Under the pieces are notes generated by a model. It worked only from the letters and a program-made list of their open reading frames with translations. It did not search any database and was not told where the DNA came from. From NCBI GenBank assembly GCA_014656495.1, contig BNCN01000010.1, positions 297,477 through 361,476 on the forward strand: a DNA stretch of 64,000 nt. Reading direction: 5' to 3'. This document shows, one piece after another, positions 46,458-63,511 of the stretch. Both the position numbers and the translations under genes were made by a program. Origin of the DNA: Comamonas sp. KCTC 72670 (lineage in GTDB: Bacteria; Myxococcota; Myxococcia; Myxococcales; Myxococcaceae). Within the stretch, counting starts at the first letter, position 1. Every line of letters begins with the position of its first letter.

Positions 46458-47219
46458 CTAGAGCTTTTCCAGCAGCCTCCGGCAGTCGTCCTTCAACACC
46501 TGTTCACCAGCTTTCGCCTTGCTCTCGCAAGCGGCGAACGCGGCCTTCGCCGCATCCACCTGGCCCTGCTTGGCCTGGCAGACGCCCTCGCGCATGGAGG
46601 CGTCGGCCACGTCCGGGCAGTTCTCCCGATACAGCGTGTACTGGCGGCAGGCGTCGGCGGTGCGCCCCGTCTCGTCGTAGATGATCCCCAGGTTCTTGTA
46701 ACCCAAACAGAATTGGGGGTTCGTCGTCACGGCGGCCTTGATGCTCTCCACGGCGCGGTCCGTCTCGCCCTTCTTGTAGAACGCCCAGCCCAGGTTGCCC
46801 TGCGCGATGAAGGGCGTCGGGTAGAGCATGTCGTTGAGGACCGCCTCGTAGAGCTGGATGGCGGTGTCGAAGCGCCCCTGGTCCAGGTGGACGTTGGCCA
46901 GGTTGGTGCGCGCCTCGGAGAAGTCCGGACGCACCTTCAGGGCCCGCTCGTAGTGCTTCACGGCCTCGTCCGGCCGGCGGAAGGCGAGGTGCAGCAGGAG
47001 CCCCATGGCGTTGTTCGAGTCGGGGTAGTCCGGGTCGTTCTTCAGCGACTTCTGCAGCTCGCGCATCGCGTCCTGGAGCTCCCCGGCCTGCTGCGCCTGG
47101 AGGGCCAGGTCATAGTGAATCTCCGCGCTCCGCCGCTCCTTCTCCGTGGGGGTGTGGGAGCAACCGGTGGAGACCAACAGCAGCGCGAGCGAACAGGACG
47201 CGGTGGAAAGGCGGAACAT
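46458..47219 (-). CDS. tgl: TPR lipoprotein Tgl, pilotin of the type IV pilus secretin
   Basis: A 253-residue lipoprotein with lipobox VSTGC and six TPR units across the mature part (for example HYDLALQAQQAGELQDAMRELQKSL and HYERALKVRPDFSEARTNLANVHL). Length, lipobox and repeat number match Tgl of M. xanthus, the PilF/PilW-type factor needed for assembly of the PilQ secretin and known for transfer between cells. No other pil genes are nearby. It has no clear Shine-Dalgarno and lies 35 bases after an unknown gene. A generic PilF-type protein is the only alternative. Confidence 0.9.
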   Translation of the reverse strand: MFRLSTASCSLALLLVSTGCSHTPTEKERRSAEIHYDLALQAQQAGELQDAMRELQKSLKNDPDYPDSNNAMGLLLHLAFRRPDEAVKHYERALKVRPDFSEARTNLANVHLDQGRFDTAIQLYEAVLNDMLYPTPFIAQGNLGWAFYKKGETDRAVESIKAAVTTNPQFCLGYKNLGIIYDETGRTADACRQYTLYRENCPDVADASMREGVCQAKQGQVDAAKAAFAACESKAKAGEQVLKDDCRRLLEKL

Positions 47220-47254
47220 GGGGGGCGGCTCTTGGGCGGGGGTGAGGGAGGAAC

Positions 47255-47722
47255 TCAGAAGGCGGCCAGGAAACGGCCCAGGGTGGTGGTGACGTTCTTC
47301 TTCTCCTCGGCGCGAGCCACCACGGCGGGCACGAGCTTCGGGTCCTTGAAGAACACCGGCAGCGTCTTGAGCATCTCGTCCTGCTGGCCCGCGTCCATCG
47401 CGCGCCAGTTGGCGTCATCCATCATGAAGCCGAGCGACTCCACGAAGGCCAGCGCGTCCCCTTCGTCGTCGCGGTACTCGTCCGCGGACATGTTGCGCCG
47501 GCCGGACAGGTACACCGCGCAGTCGGCGGCCTCCGCCAGGTACAGGTAGACGAAGACGGCCGCGGCCCCCTGCCCTCCCCGGATGCCCACCACGAAGGCC
47601 TGCGCCGGACCGGCCTGCTTGCCCGGAATGGCCACGTGCGGCGTGTTGAGGGAGGTGTGCAGCGCCAGGACCTGCTCCCGCGTGGCGGGCAGCCCCCGGT
47701 AGCGCTCGTCGAGGTTGAACAC
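47255..47722 (-). CDS. hypothetical protein upstream of tgl
   Basis: A 155-residue soluble protein that I do not recognise. It has mixed alpha/beta character, starts with GTG (GGAG eight bases before), and contains FVVGIRGGQGAAAVFVYLYLAEAADCAVYLSGR and an acidic middle. It lies 35 bases before tgl and 32 bases after the next exported protein, so the three are probably one transcript. A role with Tgl is possible by position alone. Confidence 0.65.
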   Translation of the reverse strand: MFNLDERYRGLPATREQVLALHTSLNTPHVAIPGKQAGPAQAFVVGIRGGQGAAAVFVYLYLAEAADCAVYLSGRRNMSADEYRDDEGDALAFVESLGFMMDDANWRAMDAGQQDEMLKTLPVFFKDPKLVPAVVARAEEKKNVTTTLGRFLAAF

Positions 47723-47754
47723 GGTCGTCTCCGTTACTCGAAACCCCGCACCCG

Positions 47755-48453
47755 TCAGCGCGTGGTGAGGGTGAACTCCTGCGTGGCGTCCTGCGTGTCC
47801 GCCGCCGTCTTCTGGAAGCGGATGAGGGGATTGTCGATCATCACGTTCCCGCCGCCCTCATTCCCCTCGCCAATGATGACCCGAAACACGTGGCCAGGCG
47901 AACTGCTGCGCGCATCCCCCGCCGGGCCCTTCCGGGCGATGAACGTCACCGTGTTCGCCCCGGGCTGCAGGCTCCGGGTGACCTCCATCACCACCTGATC
48001 CTCGTTGCCGCGCAGCTTCCGCAGCCACTTCGAGTTGATGAACACGTCGATGTCGTACCCCGTCATCCCCGGTACCGGCTGCTCCGTCACCAGCCAGTAC
48101 CGCTGGGTGAGGCGGGCGGGCCCGGAGGACGGAGGGGGCGCAGTGGGCACCTTGGCCGCGGGGGCCGCCGTGGGTGCGCCCTGCGCGGGGGGCGTGCCGG
48201 GCGCGGACGGCGCCTGCGCGGGGGGCGCGGCGGGGGCCGGTGGCGTCACCGTGGTCACCCGCGCCGCGTAGCCCGGGGCGTCGATGTGCACGTTGCCCGA
48301 CTCGTCGATGCGGACGGTGGCCTTCTCGAACCGCTGGTTGGTGACACCGTCAATCTTGACGCCGTTGAGGAAGACGGAGCCGGCGAAGGCCCCGAAGGGG
48401 GCCAGCGCCAGCGTGGCCGCGGCCACGGCGGAGGTGAACAGGGGCTTCTTCAT
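47755..48453 (-). CDS. exported protein with Pro/Ala-rich linker
   Basis: A 232-residue protein with a signal peptide (cleaved after GAFA), a short N-terminal region (VFLNGVKIDGVTNQRFEKATVRIDE), a 55-residue Pro/Ala linker and a C-terminal beta-rich domain (YWLVTEQPVPGMTGYDIDVFINSKWLRKL). CAGGAG supports the ATG. I do not recognise the family. It is in the same run of genes as tgl. Confidence 0.65.
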   Translation of the reverse strand: MKKPLFTSAVAAATLALAPFGAFAGSVFLNGVKIDGVTNQRFEKATVRIDESGNVHIDAPGYAARVTTVTPPAPAAPPAQAPSAPGTPPAQGAPTAAPAAKVPTAPPPSSGPARLTQRYWLVTEQPVPGMTGYDIDVFINSKWLRKLRGNEDQVVMEVTRSLQPGANTVTFIARKGPAGDARSSSPGHVFRVIIGEGNEGGGNVMIDNPLIRFQKTAADTQDATQEFTLTTR

Positions 48454-48587
48454 GGCGGGTCACTCCTGGGAATCTTCAACAGTCCCGGGCACTTGGAACG
48501 CTTAGCGCACCCAGCGGGACGGAACAAGGTGTGCGTGCACCCCGTTGGAGCGGCCCAGCCGCCCGGAGATTCACCTGCCTGCCCGGC

Positions 48588-49328
48588 TCAGGGCATGGGC
48601 TCGGGGGGCACTTCGCGCTGGGCCAGGGCCCAGTCACCGCCCAGGCCGTGGCCCTCGCGGAAGCGCCTGAAGTCCCTGCGCACCGCGCGCGGATAGCGGC
48701 GGAACCGGTCCAGCTCACCCTGCTTGATGGCGTTGCGGATGCGGGTGGGGCCGGCGTTGTAGGCCATCAGGGCCAGGTCCAGGTCCCCACCGAAGCGCTC
48801 CTGCAGCGAGCGCAGATACCGGATGCCCAACCTCACGCAGAGCGCGGGGTCGGCCGTCACTTCCTCGCGGGACAGGCGCAGGCCTTCCTTCTCCGCCAGG
48901 AAGTGGAGCGTGCTGGGCTTGATCTGCATCAGCCCCCGCGCGCCCTTCACGGACACGGCCTCCTCCGTGAAGTCGGACTCCACGTCGATGATGGCCAGGA
49001 TCAGCAATGGATCGTACGCCAGCCGCCCGGCCTCCTCGGCGATGGCCTGGATGAGCTGCCGGCGCAGCGTGAGCCCCAGGTCCGGGGCACGCCGCGCCAA
49101 CACCGCGTCAATCAGGGACGCCTCGGGCGAGATGACCTCCGCGGCCACCACGCCCGGAACCACGGGCTGAACCGGGCGCTCCTCCAGCAGCGGCACCAGC
49201 CGCGCGGACACGACGAGCGCAGCGCCAGCGAGGAGCGGGAGCCGGGAACAACCCGAGCTGAAGGCGTGGAGACGTTCGAAGAGCCGCGTACCGAAGGACC
49301 TCCCGCCCGAGGGGGCGGGAAGCTTCAC
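48588..49328 (-). CDS. lytic transglycosylase (SLT domain), membrane-anchored
   Basis: A 246-residue protein with an N-terminal hydrophobic anchor (LPLLAGAALVVSARLVPLL) and a soluble lytic transglycosylase domain (about 95-225). The catalytic Glu is in AIIDVESDFTEEAVS, followed by GARGLMQIKP, GIRYL and ALMAYNAGP, the family's signature blocks. It cuts peptidoglycan glycan strands in the periplasm. The GTG start at 49328 overlaps the stop of the upstream phasin-like gene as GTGA, so the two are translationally coupled. Confidence 0.9.
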   Translation of the reverse strand: MKLPAPSGGRSFGTRLFERLHAFSSGCSRLPLLAGAALVVSARLVPLLEERPVQPVVPGVVAAEVISPEASLIDAVLARRAPDLGLTLRRQLIQAIAEEAGRLAYDPLLILAIIDVESDFTEEAVSVKGARGLMQIKPSTLHFLAEKEGLRLSREEVTADPALCVRLGIRYLRSLQERFGGDLDLALMAYNAGPTRIRNAIKQGELDRFRRYPRAVRRDFRRFREGHGLGGDWALAQREVPPEPMP

Positions 49329-49675
49329 TTGGGCTGCTCCAGATTCTGGATGCGCTCGGCCAGCTTGGAGAGCCGGGCATCGAAGGCCGACAGCTCCTCG
49401 CGGCGAGGCAGCTTCATCCGGGACAGCGTCTGGCGCACACGCTCCTCCACGTTGTGCTCCAGGTCCTTGCGGTGCCCGGCGAGCCGCTCGGTGAACTCGC
49501 GGGCCTGGCGCCGGACCTCGTCCTGGCTCCAACCGGCCACGGCGGCCACCTTCTGCACGGCGCGGGAGGCCTCTTCTTCGGCCGTGTTCACCGCCAGCAG
49601 GGCCTGGCTCCAGAGACGCTCGAACGTCTCCGCGACGGGGTGCTTCTCTCGGGGGGCCTCGGGATTGTTGTCCAT
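49325..49675 (-). CDS. phasin-like coiled-coil protein, short form
   Basis: A 116-residue, highly charged helical protein with phasin/PhaF character (AVNTAEEEASRAVQKVAAVAGW, then LEHNVEERVRQTLSRMKLP and a C-terminal LSKLAERIQNLE coil). Phasins coat polyhydroxyalkanoate granules, but similar coils occur in other settings. No PHA synthase is nearby. Its stop overlaps the start of the lytic transglycosylase gene by four bases. The phasin call is a resemblance. Confidence 0.6.
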   Translation of the reverse strand: MDNNPEAPREKHPVAETFERLWSQALLAVNTAEEEASRAVQKVAAVAGWSQDEVRRQAREFTERLAGHRKDLEHNVEERVRQTLSRMKLPRREELSAFDARLSKLAERIQNLEQPK

Positions 49676-49848
49676 GGGGTCTCTCCGGGAGGTGTACGAA
49701 CCGGACGTTGGAGCCCGAACCGGTCGGGGGGAACGGCCGAAATAAGCACACCCCCGCTGTGAAGGGAACGACGGTGATGTACCTCCCCCTTCCCTTTTTC
49801 ACTCCAGGAAGAGAGAGGCACGACGCTCCGTCGAAGTCCCGCGGAAAC

Positions 49849-50376
49849 TCAGGCGCGGGGGGACGACGCGGGGCTGCTGGCCGCGGGCTTGGCGCCGTTG
49901 ACGCGGCGGACCGGCTTCAGGAGCGAGTCCACCTTGCGGGACAGCTTCGCCAGCTCCTTGTTGAGGTCCTTGAGCTGGGCCTGGCTGGCCACGCCCACCG
50001 CCTCCACGACGCGCGTCTGGATGCCGTCGAAGCGCTTGCGCAGCTCCGTGCCCGCCGCGTCCACGCGCCGGGTCAGCTCCGTGCTGGCCTCGTTGGCGCG
50101 CTTGCTCAGCTCCTGCACGCGCGGGTCCGTCAGCAGCTCGCCGGCCTGGAACTTCGTCCACAGGGCCTGAGCCTCCTTGGCGGCCTCCTGGCCTCGCGAC
50201 TCGAGCGTCTTCACCACCTTGCCCGCTTCGCCCTCCAGCTCCTCGATGCGCTTCTGCGCCTGAGCCAGCTGGGCCTTCAGGAAGCTCTCCACGTTCTGCG
50301 CCAACCCGCTCTTCGCGGCCTCGGAGCTCTGAACTTCGTTCTGCGTCGCCTCAGTCTCGGTCTTCGTCGTGGCCAT
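49849..50376 (-). CDS. phasin-family coiled-coil protein, long form
   Basis: A 175-residue coiled-coil protein. It has an N-terminal Thr/Glu-rich part, a central coil (FLKAQLAQAQKRIEELEGEAGKVVKTLE) and a C-terminal Lys/Ala/Pro-rich tail that resembles the PhaF histone-like end. GGGGAGGA just before the ATG at 50376 is a strong ribosome site; an in-frame start nine codons up is less likely. A promoter-like pair lies upstream. It is the first gene after the rpoC terminator. Confidence 0.7.
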   Translation of the reverse strand: MATTKTETEATQNEVQSSEAAKSGLAQNVESFLKAQLAQAQKRIEELEGEAGKVVKTLESRGQEAAKEAQALWTKFQAGELLTDPRVQELSKRANEASTELTRRVDAAGTELRKRFDGIQTRVVEAVGVASQAQLKDLNKELAKLSRKVDSLLKPVRRVNGAKPAASSPASSPRA

Positions 50377-50438
50377 ACCGTCCTCCCCTATCCCGGCTTT
50401 CACCGGGCGGTAACCAGGTGCGTCAATGCAGCGTCCAA

Positions 50439-50467
50439 CAGTTAACGCGGCGCGCCATGAGCGTCAA
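50439..50467 (-). promoter_or_regulatory. candidate promoter for the long phasin-family gene
   Basis: TTGACG (50462-50467) and TAACTG (50439-50444) are 17 bases apart, about 63 bases before the ATG. The -35 is good and the -10 weak. Confidence 0.35.
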
Positions 50468-50508
50468 GGCAAGGACAGACTCATAACGCGACTGGCCATG
50501 AACAAAGG

Positions 50509-50545
50509 AAAACCGCCGCCCCGGGGAAAGCTCCGGGAGCGGCGG
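50509..50545 (-). terminator. intrinsic terminator of the rpoBC operon
   Basis: Read on the minus strand, CCGCCGC (50545-50539) pairs with GCGGCGG (50519-50513), with more pairing inside, followed by TTTTCC. It is 40 bases after the rpoC stop. Confidence 0.75.
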
Positions 50546-50585
50546 CTGTCTTCTACCGAACGATTCGAGGCGTCAGGACCGCCGG

Positions 50586-54791
<4,206 letters not shown>

Positions 54792-54818
54792 GTTGCCTCC
54801 GAAATCTCGTTGGGCGCC

Positions 54819-54836
54819 CCCCTCTCACGAGAGGGG
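54819..54836 (-). other. intercistronic hairpin between rpoB and rpoC
   Basis: CCCCTCT (54819-54825) and AGAGGGG (54830-54836) form a 7-base stem with a four-base loop just upstream of the rpoC ribosome site. It may protect or process the transcript; there is no T-run for termination. Confidence 0.35.
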
Positions 54837-54928
54837 CCGCCAGCTGATTCGGGCCCCCGCCCCGACCCGGCCGCGCCCGACCCTTTTCAGGGACGGCGGG
54901 CGGCCGGTCAGGCGGGCGCTCCGTGCAA

Positions 54929-59155
<4,227 letters not shown>

Positions 59156-59288
59156 TCTGGCTCCGGGGACGACTGCTCGGGCGGGCAAACTTCAATAACG
59201 CGCGGCGGCGCCGGGAAATTTGCAACGGACAAATGGGCAAAGCCGACGCCCCCACTCAGGGAGCGCCGGCCTGCACATCCGGTCAGGA

Positions 59289-59322
59289 GGCTGCCCGAAA
59301 TTTCCCGGAAAACCGGGCAGCC
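59289..59322 (-). promoter_or_regulatory. alternative hairpins between rplL and rpoB
   Basis: GGCTGCCCG (59289-59297) and CGGGCAGCC (59314-59322) form a perfect 9-base stem. A second stem, CCCGG and CCGGG around a tetraloop (59304-59317), shares bases with it, so the two cannot form together. The position is that of the known rplL-rpoB attenuator and RNase III site in E. coli. A role in setting the ribosomal protein to polymerase ratio is inferred. Confidence 0.5.
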
Positions 59323-59332
59323 CCTGTAGAAA

Positions 59333-59701
59333 CTACTTGATCTCGACGGTCGCACCAGCCGCGGTGAGCTGGTCCTTGATCTTCTTGGCGTCGTCCTTGT
59401 TAACGCCTTCCTTGACGTTCTTCGGAGCGCCCTCGACCAGGTCCTTGGCCTCCTTCAGGCCCAGGCCGGTGATCGCGCGGATCTCCTTGATGACGTTGAT
59501 CTTGTTGCCGCCGGCGTTCGCCAGGACAACCGTGAACTCCGTCTTCTCCTCGACAGGAGCGGCGGCGGCGGCCGGGCCCGCGGCAACGGCCACGGCGGCG
59601 GCGGAGACGCCCCACTTGGTCTCGAGCTGCTTCACGAGCTCGGCCGCCTCGAGGACGGTCAGGGTGGAGAGCTGGTCAACAATCGCGTTCAGGTCAGCCA
59701 T
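59333..59701 (-). CDS. rplL: 50S ribosomal protein L7/L12
   Basis: A 122-residue L7/L12 with the N-terminal dimer helix ([24 protein letters not shown]), Ala-rich hinge and C-terminal factor-binding domain ([16 protein letters not shown]). It forms the stalk that recruits translation GTPases. AAGGA lies upstream of the ATG. It is 102 bases after rplJ. Confidence 0.98.
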   Translation of the reverse strand: MADLNAIVDQLSTLTVLEAAELVKQLETKWGVSAAAVAVAAGPAAAAAPVEEKTEFTVVLANAGGNKINVIKEIRAITGLGLKEAKDLVEGAPKNVKEGVNKDDAKKIKDQLTAAGATVEIK

Positions 59702-59803
59702 TGAAATGTGTCCTTCTGGTTTCGACTAACGGCCCACTCCCCTTTGGAGAGTTCCGGCCGGAGAGGTTGCGGTAGAAAAACTTCTCGAACAGATGAGGGA
59801 AAA

Positions 59804-60325
59804 CTAACCCTGCGCCTTGTCCGCGTTGGCCTGGATGACCCGGGCGAGCTGCGAACCCGGAGCCGCGATGGTCCGAACCAGCTTGCTCGCGGGCTCGCTG
59901 ATGACACCCAGCAGCTGCGCGCGAAGCTCGGGCAGACCCGGCAGCTTGGCCAGGGCCTTCACGCCGGCGACGTCGACCTTGCGGCCTTCGACAACGGCAG
60001 TGCGAATCTTGATCTTGTCCTCGATGTCCTTCGAGAACTCGACCAGGATCTTCGCGGGAGCCACCACATCGCCGTAGCTGATGCACAGGGCCACGGGGCC
60101 CGTGAAGTCATCAGCGATGACCGACACGGACGTGCCCTGCGCGGCACGGCGCGCCAGCGTGTTCTTGATGACCTTGTACTCGACGCCGCCCTCGCGGAAC
60201 TTCTTGCGGAGCTTCGTCACCGTCTCCACGTCCACCTTGGTGAACTCGGCGACAACGGCGGAGGTCGTCCTCGAGAACTTCTCGTGGAGCTCCTTGATCA
60301 TCTCTTCCTTCTCGCTCTTCAGCAC
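59804..60325 (-). CDS. rplJ: 50S ribosomal protein L10
   Basis: A 173-residue L10, the base of the L7/L12 stalk and the autoregulator of its operon. The N-terminal region (EEMIKELHEKFSRTTSAVVAEF) and KVIKNTLARRAA are typical. The start codon is GTG at 60325, behind a strong AGGAGGTGA ribosome site. A long leader with hairpins precedes it. Confidence 0.97.
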   Translation of the reverse strand: MLKSEKEEMIKELHEKFSRTTSAVVAEFTKVDVETVTKLRKKFREGGVEYKVIKNTLARRAAQGTSVSVIADDFTGPVALCISYGDVVAPAKILVEFSKDIEDKIKIRTAVVEGRKVDVAGVKALAKLPGLPELRAQLLGVISEPASKLVRTIAAPGSQLARVIQANADKAQG

Positions 60326-60594
60326 TTTGACTCACCTCCTTACTGGGCCCGCCTTTTCAGGACGGGCGTGATGCCTGGGCCAAAGTGGCAGAGCGAGAGG
60401 AGCCTCGAGAGGCACCACACCGCACCTCCAGTCTCGGCAGGGCTGGCCTTTCGGCCGTTTGAACCAGGGGCTGAAGGTGCCGTCCGACCGGTTGCCCGGT
60501 TGCCAACGGAACATCCACCTTCTTCACCCCAGGTCCCTGCTGTCATGAACCAGGTGTCGGGACACCGCGCCTCACGGCGTGGCGCCCCAATTGC
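60326..60594 (-). promoter_or_regulatory. rplJ leader, probable L10 autoregulatory region
   Basis: About 270 bases lie between the rplA terminator and rplJ. The transcript can form several hairpins, including GGCC-GAAA-GGCC near 60448-60459 and a stem near the ribosome site formed by CGCCCG and CGGGC. In many bacteria L10 with L12 binds such a leader to repress translation. I could not match the consensus base by base. The promoter is not pinned down. Confidence 0.4.
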
Positions 60595-60622
60595 AAAAGC
60601 CGGGGGCCTATACCCCCGGCTT
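60595..60622 (-). terminator. intrinsic terminator of rplKA
   Basis: AAGCCGGGGG (60597-60606) and CCCCCGGCTT (60613-60622) are perfect 10-base arms with a six-base loop. On the minus strand the stem runs into a TTTT stretch. It separates rplKA from rplJL-rpoBC. Confidence 0.85.
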
Positions 60623-60719
60623 CAGCAAAGATCCAGAACTTTCGAACCTGAGACGTCAGACAGGTGACAACCCTGACCTCGTGGCCAGGGTCAGCCTCCC
60701 CGTCCGCCCGCCGGAACGA

Positions 60720-61433
60720 CTAGCCGTGGCGCGCCTTGATCTCCGTGGTGTCGAGCTTGATGCCCGGGCCCATGGAGGACGAGATGGCGATACCCTGGAG
60801 GTAGACGCCCTTCGCCGCGGACGGCTTCAGCTTCATCACCAAGTCGACCAGCGCGTTGAAGTTCGCCTCGAGCTTCTCGACCTCGAAGGAGGACTTGCCC
60901 AGCTTGGCGTGGACGATACCGGCCTTCTCGGCGCGGAAGTCGACCTTACCACCCTTGGCGTCGCGGATGGCCTTGGCGACGTCCATGGTCACCGTGCCGA
61001 CCTTCGGGTTCGGCATCAGGCCGCGGGGACCGAGCACCTTACCGAGGCGACCGACGACACCCATCATGTCCGGGGTCGCGATGACGGTGTCGAAGTCGAG
61101 GAAGCCCTCCTCGATGCGCTTCTGCAGGTCCTCGGCGCCCACCACGTCCGCGCCGGCGTTGGTCGCGTCGGTGGCCTTCTCGCCCTTGGCGAACACGGCC
61201 ACGCGCACGGTGGCGCCGGTACCATGCGGGAGCACCACGGCGCCACGGACCATCTGGTCCGCGTGCTTCGGGTCCACGCCCAGGTTGATGGAGACGTCGA
61301 CCGTCTGGTCGTACTTGGTGGCGCGGGCCTCCACCGTCTTCTTCAGGAGCTGAAAGCCCTCGCTGACGGCGTAGCGCTTGTCGCGGTCCACCAGAGCAAC
61401 GGCCGCACGAAACTTCTTCCCAGTCTTAGCCAT
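60720..61433 (-). CDS. rplA: 50S ribosomal protein L1
   Basis: A 237-residue L1 of the mobile L1 stalk, with [20 protein letters not shown], the [10 protein letters not shown] block and [21 protein letters not shown] precedes the ATG. It lies 36 bases after rplK and normally represses that operon. Confidence 0.98.
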   Translation of the reverse strand: MAKTGKKFRAAVALVDRDKRYAVSEGFQLLKKTVEARATKYDQTVDVSINLGVDPKHADQMVRGAVVLPHGTGATVRVAVFAKGEKATDATNAGADVVGAEDLQKRIEEGFLDFDTVIATPDMMGVVGRLGKVLGPRGLMPNPKVGTVTMDVAKAIRDAKGGKVDFRAEKAGIVHAKLGKSSFEVEKLEANFNALVDLVMKLKPSAAKGVYLQGIAISSSMGPGIKLDTTEIKARHG

Positions 61434-61469
61434 GACAGAAATCCTTGTCGTGAGTGGGTGCGCGGCGGC

Positions 61470-61916
61470 TTAGCCGACGACGTCGATGCCCATGGAGCGC
61501 GCGGTGCCGGCAATGGTGTTCATGCAGGCTTCGATCGACGCAGCGGTGGTGTCCTGAATCTTCTTCTTCGCGATTTCCTCGAGCTGAGCGCGGGTGATCT
61601 GCCCGACCTTCTCCTTGCCCGGCTTCTTCGCGCCCGAGCCCTTCTTCTTCTCGGTGTGCAGACCGGCGGCCTTCTTGATGAGGACGGCGGCGGGCGGGGT
61701 CTTCAGGATGAAGGTGAAGGAGCGGTCCGCATACACGGTGATGACCACCGGGATGATGAGCCCTTCCTTGGCCTCCGCCTGGGTCTTCGCGTTGAACTGC
61801 TTGCAGAACTCCATGATGTTCACGCCCTGCTGACCGAGCGCGGGGCCGATCGGCGGAGCGGGGTTCGCCTTGCCGGCGGGAATCTGCAGCTTGACCTGAC
61901 CTGTGATCTTCTTCAT
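61470..61916 (-). CDS. rplK: 50S ribosomal protein L11
   Basis: A 148-residue L11 with [24 protein letters not shown] and the C-terminal RNA-binding domain ending [10 protein letters not shown]. It binds the GTPase-associated 23S rRNA region and is needed for the RelA response. It lies 142 bases after nusG; that gap holds a hairpin with arms near CGCCGTGCA but no clear terminator. Confidence 0.98.
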   Translation of the reverse strand: MKKITGQVKLQIPAGKANPAPPIGPALGQQGVNIMEFCKQFNAKTQAEAKEGLIIPVVITVYADRSFTFILKTPPAAVLIKKAAGLHTEKKKGSGAKKPGKEKVGQITRAQLEEIAKKKIQDTTAASIEACMNTIAGTARSMGIDVVG

Positions 61917-62058
61917 CGAACGACAACTGCCTTTCGAGTGGGTGGTGCGAGCGGGCTACCAGACGGGGAAGCCCTCCCACCCATGAGTCCGGCCCCCACA
62001 AGGGACCGGAAATGCGAACGCCGCGCACTCCATACAGGGGTGCACGGCGCCACATCAA

Positions 62059-62600
<542 letters not shown>

Positions 62601-62601
<1 letters not shown>

Positions 62602-63044
62602 TACAGCTTCCCCCACACGGCCGGCAGCCACTCCACCATCAGGTTGTAGGCGGCGGTGTCGATGCAGAAGAGGATGACCGCGGCGACCAGCGAGGCCACC
62701 ACGACGGCCATGGTCGACGCCTTGGTCTCCGACCAGGTCGGCCAGGTGACCTTCATCAACTCCGAAGCCACATCGATGGACAGCGCGTGGGTACGCGGGT
62801 GGAAGTACGCGCCCAGCGCCAGGCCCACGGCCAGCGCGTAGCTCACCAGCGTGGACACCTTCCAGTCCAGGCCCTCGATGAGGACCGGGTCGCTCCAGCT
62901 GAAGCGGCCCCACAGCAGCCCGAGCAGGCGCTCCAGGAAGAGGGCCAGGACGATGCCGGCGAGAAGGTAGAAGATGACCACGAGCCGCTTCGGATCCATC
63001 GCCGAGCGGTTAGCCTGCTGGCTGGCCTCTGATGCCGTCGCCAT
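62601..63044 (-). CDS. secE: preprotein translocase subunit SecE
   Basis: A 147-residue SecE. The conserved region [24 protein letters not shown] and the last membrane helix are typical. Two more hydrophobic segments upstream make it a three-helix form, as in E. coli, rather than the minimal one-helix form. It is the start of the secE-nusG pair and follows tRNA-Trp. Confidence 0.95.
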
Positions 63045-63144
63045 GGTGCCTCACGAGGTACTGCGGATGCGAATTCGCGGGACTGCGGAAACACAGGAAC
63101 CCCCGGCACCACCTGGTACCGGGGGCCCCGCGACTACTGAGAGT

Positions 63145-63220
63145 TGGCAGGCCAGGAGGGATTCGAACCCCCAACACGCGGATTTGGAGACCGCTGCTCT
63201 ACCGTTGGAGCTACTGGCCT
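63145..63220 (-). tRNA. tRNA-Trp (anticodon CCA)
   Basis: The cloverleaf folds cleanly: acceptor AGGCCAG pairs with CTGGCCT, the anticodon loop CTCCAAA gives CCA at 63185-63187, and the T-arm has GGTTCGAATCC. The 3' CCA is encoded (63145-63147). The place between rpmG and secE is typical for this block. Confidence 0.97.
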
Positions 63221-63244
63221 AAAACCTTCTCTGAACTACCCGAC

Positions 63245-63409
63245 CTAGACCTTGCCTTCTTTGTGGTCCTGGTGCTTGCGGCACCGAGGGCAGAACTTGC
63301 TCAGCTCGAGCTTGTCCTGGCTCTTCCGCTTGTTCTTCGTGGTCGTGTAGTTCCGCTCTTTGCAGATGGTGCACTCGAGCGAAATGATGGAACGATTGCC
63401 CTTCGGCAT
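63245..63409 (-). CDS. rpmG: 50S ribosomal protein L33
   Basis: A 54-residue L33, starting [20 protein letters not shown] and ending [10 protein letters not shown]. It is the zinc-binding (C+) form with Cys13, Cys16, Cys40 and Cys43. It lies between tuf and tRNA-Trp. Confidence 0.97.
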   Translation of the reverse strand: MPKGNRSIISLECTICKERNYTTTKNKRKSQDKLELSKFCPRCRKHQDHKEGKV

Positions 63410-63433
63410 GACCTACCTCACCAGATACGAGAA

Positions 63434-63461
63434 GGGAAGGCTACAACAACGCAGCCCTCCC
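63434..63461 (-). other. hairpin between tuf and rpmG
   Basis: GGGAAGGCT (63434-63442) and AGCCCTCCC (63453-63461) form a 9-base stem with one G-U pair on the minus-strand RNA. The following TTCTCGT is only weakly T-rich, so it may be a weak terminator or processing site. Confidence 0.35.
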
Positions 63462-63511
63462 CTCGAAGAAATCGGGACAGTGTGCCCGGCGGCCTTACGG
63501 CCAGCCCGACA

